Assembly: GCA_934645125.1 (NCBI GenBank)
Contig: CAKUDT010000083.1
Coordinates: 1 to 6,437, forward strand
Direction: 5' to 3'
Length of the DNA stretch: 6,437 nt
DNA from: an uncultured Eggerthellaceae bacterium
Lineage (GTDB): Bacteria; Actinomycetota; Coriobacteriia; Coriobacteriales; Eggerthellaceae
Shown here in pieces: positions 1 to 5,671 of this stretch; the first letter of the stretch is position 1, and each line of letters starts with the position of its first letter. Made by a program: the position numbers and the translations under genes. Below the pieces are notes generated by a model. That model saw nothing but the letters and a program-made list of their open reading frames with translations. It had not been told where the DNA came from and did no database searches.

Positions 1-311
1 GCTCTCTTCTGTCCAAGCCGGAGTTTTCGCATTCTCAGTCCATTATTCCCGTGATGCACATGGTGGAAGACGATGCTATGCTCCTTGAGATTCTTGACCG
101 ATGCGTTGCCGCAGATCAAAGCAATACTCCCGCAGTAAGCATTGGAAGCGAGAACGAATCGGAAGATCTTTCGGGCGTGTCGGTTGTTGCGGGTAAGTTC
201 GGCACGGGTCCCCATCAGGGCATTGTTGCGGTGATTGGTCCAACGCGAATGGATTATTCTCGTGTTGTTGCGGCCGTTCGCTGTGCGCGTGATGCGTTGT
301 CCGAGAGATAA
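1..311 (+). CDS. hrcA: Heat-inducible transcription repressor HrcA, C-terminal part (5' truncated)
   Basis: HrcA is a dimeric DNA-binding repressor that holds class I heat-shock genes off by binding CIRCE operators, and its activity depends on the GroEL chaperonin. Only the last 102 residues are present, read from base 3 to the TAA at 309-311; the winged-helix N-terminus lies outside the window. The recognisable family signatures are a KPEF segment near the start, the IGSEN motif, a SGVSVVAGKFG stretch and the near-terminal IGPTRMDYSRVV block, which is the most conserved C-terminal signature of HrcA. The family is usually about 340 residues, so roughly the last third is seen. dnaJ follows in the same direction after an 86-nt gap, with no grpE or dnaK between. 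No CIRCE-like inverted repeat (TTAGCACTC type) is visible in the window; the usual site would be upstream of hrcA. Confidence 0.93.
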   Translation, partial: SLLSKPEFSHSQSIIPVMHMVEDDAMLLEILDRCVAADQSNTPAVSIGSENESEDLSGVSVVAGKFGTGPHQGIVAVIGPTRMDYSRVVAAVRCARDALSER

Positions 312-313
312 CG

Positions 314-342
314 CTTACAATAATTGTAATAACGTAGATAAT
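314..342 (+). promoter_or_regulatory. Candidate sigma70-type promoter for dnaJ
   Basis: A -35-like CTTACA at 314-319 (4 of 6 to TTGACA) is separated by exactly 17 nt from a -10-like GATAAT at 337-342 (5 of 6 to TATAAT). It sits in a stretch much richer in A+T than the flanking genes, 55 nt upstream of the dnaJ ATG. It would let dnaJ be transcribed separately from hrcA. The match is by eye only, and read-through from hrcA is equally possible because no terminator is visible in this gap. Confidence 0.4.
315..329. promoter_or_regulatory. 15-bp perfect palindrome, PerR/Fur-box-like operator candidate
   Basis: TTACAATAATTGTAA is a perfect inverted repeat with 7-bp arms around a single central A. 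The 7-1-7 shape and sequence resemble the Bacillus PerR box (TTATAATnATTATAA): 12 of the 14 arm positions agree and the two differences are symmetric. It overlaps the -35 element and the start of the spacer of the candidate dnaJ promoter, a position typical of repressor sites. The palindrome is seen directly; the regulator is inference. The stem is too AT-rich to act as a transcription terminator. Confidence 0.45.
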
Positions 343-362
343 TTGAGTAGATACAACATAAG
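342..362. promoter_or_regulatory. Weak HAIR-like (HspR) half-site pair before dnaJ
   Basis: TTTGAGT at 342-348 and ACATAAG at 356-362, separated by 7 nt, match the actinobacterial HspR operator HAIR (CTTGAGT-N7-ACTCAAG) at 6 of 7 and 5 of 7 positions. The location, just downstream of the candidate -10 and over the expected transcription start, would suit a repressor. The two arms are only weakly complementary to each other (4 of 7), so this could be a chance match in AT-rich DNA. Confidence 0.2.
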
Positions 363-397
363 TAATTTTGAGCTAAGAGTTTGTGGAAAGGTTTGTA

Positions 398-1531
398 ATG
401 GCTGCTGATCTGTATGAGGTCCTTGGTGTTTCCAAGGACGCAACGGATGATGAGATTAAGAAAGCGTTTCGTAAAAAGGCGCGTCAGTTCCACCCCGACG
501 TGAACAAAGAGCCCGATGCGGAAGAGAAATTCAAAGAGATAAACGAAGCATACGATGTGCTTTCCGATCCTACCAAACGCGCTCAATACGATCGTTTCGG
601 GTCGATTCCGGGTGCCGCGGGCGGTAGCCCCTATGGCAATGGCGGCTTTGACATGGACGACATGTTTGGCGGCTTCGGCATGGGCGATATTTTCAGCAGC
701 TTCTTTGGCGGCTCTGCGGGCGGACGCACCACGGCTAGCAAGAATGGTCGCGATATGGGCGTGGGCCTGCGCTTGACCCTTGAAGAAGTGGCTACGGGCA
801 TTAAACGCGAAATCGTATACGATCGTTTGGCTCCGTGTCCCGATTGCGCGGGAACCGGCTTAGGCGAAATCGGCCGTGCAGTCACGTGCACGAATTGCAA
901 CGGCACGGGTCGCGTCACCAGCGTTCAGCAAACGTTCTTAGGAGCTATCCAGACCGCTTCCACCTGCCCCAAATGCAATGGCATTGGCAAAACGGTCGAG
1001 AATCCCTGCCCTGAATGCGAAGGTCAGGGACGCGTTCCCGATCGTCAGCGCGTGTCGGTGGATATTCCTGCCGGTATTCGCGATGGCCAGCAGCTGCGCA
1101 TTTCCGGTTACGGCGAAGCGGGCCTGAACGGCGCTGCGGCCGGCGATCTGATTGTGACGTGCCGCATCCAAGAGCATGAATTCTTCGAGCGCGATGGAGA
1201 TAACCTGCATGCTCGTGCAAATATTTCCTTCATTCAAGCTATACTTGGCGCTGAAATCGAAATCAACGGTATCAAGCCTGATGAGAAAGTCAAAGTGCGT
1301 ATTCCTGAGGGCTGCCAAAACGACCAAGTCGTGCGGGTTCGCGGCTTTGGCATGCCGCGCCTGCGCTCCGAGAATCGTGGCGACCTGTACGTGCATGTTG
1401 GTGTTGTCATTCCCAAGAAGGTAACGAAACACCAGCGTGAACTGCTTGAAGAGTTGGCCGAAGATATGGGTGAAGACGTTGCTGCGCCGCGTTCCACCCT
1501 TGAAAAGCTTCGCGACGTTTTTGGCGGTTAG
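398..1531 (+). CDS. dnaJ: Chaperone protein DnaJ (type I Hsp40)
   Basis: DnaJ is a cytoplasmic co-chaperone that delivers unfolded proteins to DnaK (Hsp70) and stimulates its ATPase. The 377-residue product has the full type I layout. A J domain (1-68) carries the essential HPD motif at 32-34. A Gly/Phe-rich region covers about 71-110. The zinc-finger region has four intact CxxCxGxG repeats at 147-154, 164-171, 190-197 and 204-211. The C-terminal substrate-binding domain runs to about residue 340. The ATG at 398 is preferred because GGAAAGG (385-391) lies 6 nt upstream and MAADLYEVLGV is the usual N-terminus; an in-frame GTG at 383 is poorly placed. Its place directly after hrcA and before rsmE matches the actinobacterial second DnaJ (often called DnaJ2) rather than the copy in the dnaK-grpE operon. 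A paralogue elsewhere in the genome is therefore likely, but this is inference. Confidence 0.97.
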   Translation: MAADLYEVLGVSKDATDDEIKKAFRKKARQFHPDVNKEPDAEEKFKEINEAYDVLSDPTKRAQYDRFGSIPGAAGGSPYGNGGFDMDDMFGGFGMGDIFSSFFGGSAGGRTTASKNGRDMGVGLRLTLEEVATGIKREIVYDRLAPCPDCAGTGLGEIGRAVTCTNCNGTGRVTSVQQTFLGAIQTASTCPKCNGIGKTVENPCPECEGQGRVPDRQRVSVDIPAGIRDGQQLRISGYGEAGLNGAAAGDLIVTCRIQEHEFFERDGDNLHARANISFIQAILGAEIEINGIKPDEKVKVRIPEGCQNDQVVRVRGFGMPRLRSENRGDLYVHVGVVIPKKVTKHQRELLEELAEDMGEDVAAPRSTLEKLRDVFGG

Positions 1532-1534
1532 TCC

Positions 1535-2353
1535 ATGTCGCTTCCTCATTATTTCCTTCAAGAGCAAATCATTTCTCGCGAAAAGCAGGAGTGCTTTGCT
1601 CTTGCTTTGTCTGCGGACGATTTGAAGCATATGAAGGTCGCACGCGTTGCGCCAGGCGAGCATATTGCGGTGGTTGACGCATCAAGCGATTATTTCGAGT
1701 GCGAGTTGGTAGATTACGAAGCGGGCACGCCGCTGGTGCGCATTTGCCAAAAACTTGACGGTGCACGGGGAATTCCGCATATAACGCTTGTTCAGGGGCT
1801 TGCAAAAGGCGAAAAAATGGAGCTTGTCATTCGCCATGCCACCGAGCTGGGCGTTGAGGCCTTTGTGCCGCTTAAATGCCAGCGATGTGTTATGAAGCTC
1901 GATGACAAGAAAGCGGCCGATCGCGTTAAGCGCTGGAATGCTGTGGCGAAAAGCGCAGCTATGCAATCGGGGCAAACACGTCTTTCGCGGGTAGATGCGC
2001 CTGTGGCCCTCAAGCAGTTTGCCGCAACGGCCGCTCGCTATGATGCTCTTCTCGTTTGCTGGGAGGAAGCTCCTACTTCGCAGCGTATTTCGAGTGCTTT
2101 GACGACCCTGGTTGAGAAGTGTGGCAGGCATATTGCAGACTTGAACATTGCTGTTGTGGTGGGTCCTGAAGGAGGCCTTGCGTCTGACGAGGTTGACCTG
2201 CTTCTTTCTTGCGACAATGCGCATCTTGTGTCGCTGGGATCTTCTATTTTGCGTACGGAAACAGCAGGAATTGTTGCGCCGGCCTTGGTTTTATACTCTT
2301 TAGGCCAGCTGGGCGGATGCGTGCTTGAGAGCTCGATGGGAGAGGCGCGCTAA
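1535..2353 (+). CDS. rsmE: 16S rRNA (uracil(1498)-N(3))-methyltransferase RsmE
   Basis: RsmE uses S-adenosylmethionine to methylate N3 of U1498 in 16S rRNA, near the decoding centre of the 30S subunit. The 272-residue product has an N-terminal PUA-like RNA-binding part (about 1-75) and a C-terminal SPOUT (trefoil-knot) methyltransferase domain. Conserved SPOUT motifs are GPEGG at 210-214 and SLGSSILRTETA at 233-244, which build the cofactor pocket; the ATELGV segment at 102-107 is also typical. Family members are usually about 240-260 residues, so this one is slightly long, with a short polar tail after residue 258. It starts 3 nt after the dnaJ stop with only a weak Shine-Dalgarno (GGCGG, 1523-1527), which suggests translational coupling to dnaJ. 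Its TAA overlaps the mtaB ATG by one base. The dnaJ-rsmE adjacency is conserved in many Gram-positive bacteria. Confidence 0.96.
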   Translation: MSLPHYFLQEQIISREKQECFALALSADDLKHMKVARVAPGEHIAVVDASSDYFECELVDYEAGTPLVRICQKLDGARGIPHITLVQGLAKGEKMELVIRHATELGVEAFVPLKCQRCVMKLDDKKAADRVKRWNAVAKSAAMQSGQTRLSRVDAPVALKQFAATAARYDALLVCWEEAPTSQRISSALTTLVEKCGRHIADLNIAVVVGPEGGLASDEVDLLLSCDNAHLVSLGSSILRTETAGIVAPALVLYSLGQLGGCVLESSMGEAR

Positions 2354-3642
2354 TGATTTTTCATGTGGTAAACCTTGGCTGCAAAGTGAATAAAGTCGAA
2401 TCGGATTCGTATGCCGCGCAGTGTCTTTCTGCGGGTTTGGCCGAAGGCGCGCTTGAGGCGGCAGATTTGATCGTGATAAACACGTGCGCCGTAACGGGCG
2501 AGGCCGAAAAGAAAACGCGCAAGACGGTACGCCATGTTTGCAATAAAAACGATCATGCAAAAGTGCTGGTCACTGGTTGTTCTGCGGCGCTTCATACCGA
2601 TATTTACCAGGAGATGTCGCCCCGCATCGTCGTGTTAGGAAAGGCGTTTACCGCGGAGTATCTGAGCGACTTGCTTCGAAGTGATTCGGAGAGCAACGCT
2701 TCGCAGCGGAAAAATGCTCAATCTGTTGCTGCTGTGCCTGTTTTGCCGGTCGGTGAAGGATTCCGCACGCGCGTTGGTATTAAAGTGCAAGACGGTTGCA
2801 ACAACGAATGCACCTACTGCATTGTTCATGTGGCACGCGGCAAAGCGACAAGCCGCCCAACACAGGAAATCATTGATGAAGTGCGCGCTTATAGCGCCCT
2901 TGGTGTAAAAGAGCTTGTGCTTACCGGCATCAATCTAGGTTCGTACCACCAAACCTACCAGGGAAAACCGATTGACCTTGCTGGTTTGCTCACGCTTCTT
3001 CTCCAAGAAACGAAAAACGCCGATTGCAAACAGGCGGATGCGCAGTGCAGTAACGCTGAGCTTACGCCAGCGCCGCGTTTTCGCATTGGGAGCGTGGAGC
3101 CCATGGACGTAACCGACGAGCTTATCGATGTGATGGCGCATGCGAATGGACGCATTTGCCGCCATTTGCATCTTCCGCTGCAATCGGGTTCAACTGCTGT
3201 TCTTGCGCAAATGAACAGGCCCTATACTGCAAGCGATTTCCTTGCATTGGTTGAAAAGCTGCGTGCGAGCATGCCTTCGATTTCGCTTTCAACTGACATT
3301 ATCGTTGGATTTCCAGGCGAGACCGAAGATGATTTTCTCCAGACTTGCTCCGTTGCGCAGGCGTGCTGCTTCAGCAAAATCCATGTTTTCCCTTATTCGA
3401 AAAGGGAAGGAACACCTGCAGCCCAGCGTGCGGATCAGATAGCGCCATCAATTAAGACGGAGCGTGCCGTGCGTTTGCGTAATTTGGGCGATAGGCTGGC
3501 GCACCGTGATTTTGAGAGCCGAACGGGAACCACCGAATGGGTGCTCGTCGAATCGAACGGCACGGCAATGACGGAAAGCTATTACAGCGTTTCTTGCGAT
3601 AAGGCGTGTGAGCCGGGTTCGCTGATTCCGTATTTATTCTAA
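2353..3642 (+). CDS. mtaB: tRNA (N6-L-threonylcarbamoyladenosine(37)-C2)-methylthiotransferase MtaB
   Basis: MtaB is a radical-SAM enzyme that converts t6A37 of ANN-decoding tRNAs to ms2t6A using two [4Fe-4S] clusters. In this 429-residue product the N-terminal UPF0004 domain holds auxiliary-cluster cysteines C10 (NLGCKVN), C45 (NTCAVTGEAE) and C76 (TGCSA). The radical-SAM CxxxCxxC is C149, C153 and C156. Further family motifs are HLPLQSGS at 273-280 and STDIIVGFPGETEDDF at 313-328. NLGCKVNKVES and NTCAVT point to MtaB rather than MiaB (i6A-specific) or RimO. A good Shine-Dalgarno (GGAGAGG, 2339-2345) lies 7 nt before the ATG, which shares one base with the rsmE stop. Two oddities stand out. 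About 20 residues (roughly 219-240, rich in Ala, Gln and Cys) interrupt the region before RFRIGSVEP. The C-terminal TRAM domain (about 386-429) is short and weakly conserved. Substrate choice is assigned from family motifs only. Confidence 0.92.
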   Translation: MIFHVVNLGCKVNKVESDSYAAQCLSAGLAEGALEAADLIVINTCAVTGEAEKKTRKTVRHVCNKNDHAKVLVTGCSAALHTDIYQEMSPRIVVLGKAFTAEYLSDLLRSDSESNASQRKNAQSVAAVPVLPVGEGFRTRVGIKVQDGCNNECTYCIVHVARGKATSRPTQEIIDEVRAYSALGVKELVLTGINLGSYHQTYQGKPIDLAGLLTLLLQETKNADCKQADAQCSNAELTPAPRFRIGSVEPMDVTDELIDVMAHANGRICRHLHLPLQSGSTAVLAQMNRPYTASDFLALVEKLRASMPSISLSTDIIVGFPGETEDDFLQTCSVAQACCFSKIHVFPYSKREGTPAAQRADQIAPSIKTERAVRLRNLGDRLAHRDFESRTGTTEWVLVESNGTAMTESYYSVSCDKACEPGSLIPYLF

Positions 3643-3677
3643 GAATCGCCTGATAAGAATGCTTTCCTTGTGGGACG

Positions 3678-3686
3678 TGGTACAAT
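3678..3686 (+). promoter_or_regulatory. Extended -10 promoter candidate for the ybeY-dgkA-era cluster
   Basis: TGGTACAAT provides a TGn extension plus a TACAAT -10 hexamer (5 of 6 to TATAAT), 47 nt before the ybeY ATG. No convincing -35 is seen 16-18 nt upstream, which extended -10 promoters can lack. The 91-nt gap between mtaB and ybeY holds no recognisable terminator, so this would be an internal start within a longer transcription unit. Confidence 0.45.
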
Positions 3687-3733
3687 TTCGCGCATAAATA
3701 AACAGGTAAAGCGAAAGGCAGATTGCGTACGTT

Positions 3734-4216
3734 ATGGACATCATCATTGATATCAAGCATGGTGAAGACGCGTTAAAAGACATTGAGATTGAGAAACTGT
3801 GTACATTTGCTTTGGAATATCAAGAGGTTCCTGGCAATGCAGAAGTTTCCGTTACGTTCGTTGATGACGAAGAGATTGCCGCGTTGAACAGCGAGTACCG
3901 TGGAAAAGAGGGTCCCACGGACGTCTTATCGTTTGAGTGCGATGCGCTTGACGATGAGTTTATGTTGTTCGAGGACGACCAGTTTGAAGAACCCGTTATC
4001 ACGTTAGGCGATATCGTAATTGCCCCCGATGTTGCGGCTCGTCAATGCCTTGAATATGGAACAACGTTTTCCCAGGAGATCAGCTTGCTTCTTGTTCACG
4101 GGCTTTTGCACTTGTGCGGCTACGATCATATGGTGGAAGAAGAAGCGGTTGTTATGGAGGGGCTTGAGAAAGAGATTCTTTCTGCGTGGTATGGTCATGA
4201 GGTTTCGTTTCGATGA
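3734..4216 (+). CDS. ybeY: Endoribonuclease YbeY (rRNA maturation factor)
   Basis: YbeY is a metal-dependent single-strand endoribonuclease needed for 16S rRNA 3'-end maturation and, in some bacteria, 70S ribosome quality control. The 160-residue product matches the usual family length of about 150-170. The diagnostic zinc site HGLLHLCGYDH lies at 122-132, with H122, H126 and H132 as ligands. Upstream family motifs are LNSEYRGKEGPTDVLSF (51-67) and LGDIVIAPD (91-99). The stretch between them (68-88) is strongly acidic. The ATG at 3734 gives a normal N-terminus, although the nearest Shine-Dalgarno-like AAAGG (3714-3718) is unusually far away at 15 nt, so initiation may be weak. The stop overlaps the dgkA ATG by 4 nt (ATGA). 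In many relatives phoH precedes ybeY; here mtaB does. Confidence 0.96.
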   Translation: MDIIIDIKHGEDALKDIEIEKLCTFALEYQEVPGNAEVSVTFVDDEEIAALNSEYRGKEGPTDVLSFECDALDDEFMLFEDDQFEEPVITLGDIVIAPDVAARQCLEYGTTFSQEISLLLVHGLLHLCGYDHMVEEEAVVMEGLEKEILSAWYGHEVSFR

Positions 4217-4590
4217 AGCCCGATGGAACGCGGCAGACTTTTGCGCAGGCTCTTTCGAACGCTGCTCGTGGCTTGCGCTACGGCATGCGTTGCGAGCGAA
4301 ATGTACGCATCGATTGCTGTTTTGCCGTTTTAGCTCTTGTGCTCGCAGCGGTATTCCGTGTTTCTGTTGAACAATGGCTTGCTATTGTTATCTGTATTGC
4401 TGTTGTTGTGGCGTTTGAGTTGATGAACACCGCTGTTGAAGCATTAACGGATCTTGCGTCTCCGCAGCTTCACACTTTGGCGGGGCGGGCGAAAGACTGT
4501 GCCGCTGCGGCATGTCTTGTTGTGTCGGCCTGCGCACTTGTTGTTGGAATGATTATTTTTGTACCGTATGTAGTGCACTTATTTCTCTGA
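4213..4590 (+). CDS. dgkA: Diacylglycerol kinase / undecaprenol kinase family protein (DgkA)
   Basis: This is a small integral membrane lipid kinase of the DgkA family. Gram-negative members phosphorylate diacylglycerol, while characterised Gram-positive members mainly phosphorylate undecaprenol, the cell-wall lipid carrier; the second role is more likely here but cannot be read from the sequence. The 125-residue product has the family length. An amphipathic N-terminus is followed by three membrane segments (about 35-50, 54-72 and 97-123). Key motifs are ERN at 28-30, the catalytic ELMNTAVEALTDL block at 69-81 (E69, N72, E76) and HTLAGRAKDCAAAA at 87-100, including K94. Aspartate 34 replaces the histidine often seen in the ERNxxIH motif. 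It overlaps ybeY by 4 nt, has a TGAGGT Shine-Dalgarno-like sequence inside ybeY at 4198-4203, and lies 11 nt before era. The ybeY-dgkA-era order is common in Firmicutes. Confidence 0.93.
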   Translation: MKPDGTRQTFAQALSNAARGLRYGMRCERNVRIDCCFAVLALVLAAVFRVSVEQWLAIVICIAVVVAFELMNTAVEALTDLASPQLHTLAGRAKDCAAAACLVVSACALVVGMIIFVPYVVHLFL

Positions 4591-4601
4591 AAGGAATTTC
4601 G

Positions 4602-5537
4602 GTGAGCGAGAAATTAACATATAGCGACCTTGAACAAGAGGGTTTTCGATCGGGCTTTGTTGCTTTGGTTGGACGTCCGAATGCCGGCAAGTCAACGCTG
4701 CTCAACGCTTTGATTGGTAAGAAACTTGCTATTACGTCTGACACGGCTCAGACAACGCGGCATCGCTTTCGCGCCATCATTACGCGCAAGAATTTCCAAG
4801 CGATTCTTGTTGACACGCCGGGTCTGCATAAACCCATTGATGCATTGGGCGAAGAGCTTAACGTCTCTGCTTTGAAAGCGCTTGAGGACGTTGATGTGGT
4901 GGTTATGCTTATCGACGCCACGCAGCCTATTGGCTCGGGCGATGAGTGGGTTGCAAAACAGGTGGCGGCAGCGCGTGGTGCAAAACGTATTTGCGTCTTG
5001 TCCAAGACCGACATCGCTGCAGAAGACCAGATAAACAAGCAGCGTGAAGCAGCTGATAAGCTCTGCGCCTGGGATGCTATGGTGGCGCTTTCGTCGGTCT
5101 CAGGCAAAAATATCGATGCATTCCTTGAGGAAATGCTGTACTTCCTGCCCGAGGGTCCGGCATGGTTTCCGCCCGATATGGAAACCGACCAACCGTTGGA
5201 AGTGCTTATCGCTGAGTTTATTCGCGAGAAGATTCTGCGTTCGTTTGATGACGAGGTGCCGCACGCTATTGGCGTTCAGTGCGAGGAGTTCGAATACGAC
5301 CGCAAGAAGGATCTGTATCGCATTTTCGCAAACATTTACGTGGAGCGCGAAAGCCAAAAGGGCATCATCATTGGCAAGCGCGGTGCTTCCATCAAGCAGA
5401 TTGGTTCCGAGGCGCGCACTGATCTTGAGCAGTTGCTTGGTTGCCGCGTGTGGCTTGATTTGCGCGTGAAAGTCAAGAAGAACTGGCGCAAAGACGCGAA
5501 CCAAATTCGCCGCTTTGGTTACGGCGAGGGTGCGTAA
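4602..5537 (+). CDS. era: GTPase Era (30S ribosomal subunit assembly)
   Basis: Era is an essential GTPase that binds the 3' end of 16S rRNA and helps late 30S assembly, coupling ribosome maturation to cell growth. The 311-residue product has the GTPase domain with G1 GRPNAGKST (24-32), switch region ITSDTAQTTRHR (44-55), G3 DTPG (71-74), G4 SKTD (134-137) and G5 SSVSG (164-168). The C-terminal KH RNA-binding domain contains GIIIGKRGASIKQIG (254-268). G4 is usually NKxD; the Asn-to-Ser change is the only departure from the core motifs. The GTG at 4602 is chosen because AAAGGA (4590-4595) sits 6 nt upstream and the resulting protein has the usual length. The open frame extends 30 codons further upstream, but that stretch overlaps dgkA and looks non-coding in this frame. 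It is probably cotranscribed with ybeY and dgkA. Confidence 0.97.
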   Translation: MSEKLTYSDLEQEGFRSGFVALVGRPNAGKSTLLNALIGKKLAITSDTAQTTRHRFRAIITRKNFQAILVDTPGLHKPIDALGEELNVSALKALEDVDVVVMLIDATQPIGSGDEWVAKQVAAARGAKRICVLSKTDIAAEDQINKQREAADKLCAWDAMVALSSVSGKNIDAFLEEMLYFLPEGPAWFPPDMETDQPLEVLIAEFIREKILRSFDDEVPHAIGVQCEEFEYDRKKDLYRIFANIYVERESQKGIIIGKRGASIKQIGSEARTDLEQLLGCRVWLDLRVKVKKNWRKDANQIRRFGYGEGA

Positions 5538-5572
5538 TGTTGCATTTACGCGGTTCACGTGGAGATGTGCGC

Positions 5573-5578
5573 TATACT
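5573..5578 (+). promoter_or_regulatory. Candidate -10 box upstream of the zinc-ribbon/PASTA gene
   Basis: TATACT matches the -10 consensus at 5 of 6 positions and lies in the 134-nt gap after era. No good -35 hexamer is visible at 16-18 nt. If used, transcription would start near 5585 and leave a leader of about 85 nt that includes the hairpin at 5608-5640. Read-through from era remains possible. Confidence 0.35.
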
Positions 5579-5607
5579 TCTTATTGGATTTCATGATTTT
5601 CAAAGGT

Positions 5608-5640
5608 TTGCCTTGCGCGGCTTTAAGCTGCATAAGGCAA
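5608..5640 (+). repeat. Leader hairpin before the zinc-ribbon/PASTA gene
   Basis: TTGCCTT (5608-5614) pairs perfectly with AAGGCAA (5634-5640). Inside, after a 2x2 mismatch, GCGGC (5617-5621) pairs with GCTGC (5627-5631) with one G-U wobble, closing a 5-nt TTTAA loop. No T-run follows the right arm, so it does not look like an intrinsic terminator for era. It ends 31 nt before the next ATG and leaves the Shine-Dalgarno at 5660-5665 free. It may be an mRNA-stabilising or regulatory leader element; its function is unknown. Confidence 0.45.
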
Positions 5641-5671
5641 GCTGAGTGAAACAGATGTTGAAGGATACTTT

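Noticed and set aside
312..397. CIRCE operator for HrcA
   Set aside because: No TTAGCACTC-N9-GAGTGCTAA-like sequence is present in the gap; any CIRCE would lie upstream of hrcA outside the window.
254..586. Open frame of 110 codons on the minus strand across the hrcA-dnaJ gap
   Set aside because: It overlaps the ends of hrcA and dnaJ, is rich in Tyr, Leu and Cys from the AT-rich gap, and has no recognisable domain.
938..1663. Long open frame of 241 codons on the minus strand, opposite dnaJ and rsmE
   Set aside because: It is antisense to two well-supported genes, has no recognisable domain and arises from the codon pattern of dnaJ on the other strand.
1682..2224. Open frame of 180 codons on the minus strand, opposite rsmE
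   Set aside because: Shadow of rsmE; no family signature and no sensible start context.
3636..3646. Small palindrome ATTCTAAGAAT over the mtaB stop codon as a terminator
   Set aside because: The 5-bp AT-rich arms with a single-base centre cannot form a stable hairpin and no T-run follows.
4512..4601. Longer Era N-terminus from an ATG at 4512
   Set aside because: The extra 30 residues are Cys-rich, overlap dgkA and have no Era similarity; the GTG at 4602 has a well-placed Shine-Dalgarno.
5100..5633. Open frame of 177 codons on the minus strand, opposite era
   Set aside because: Antisense to the conserved Era KH and GTPase coding region, with no recognisable motifs.
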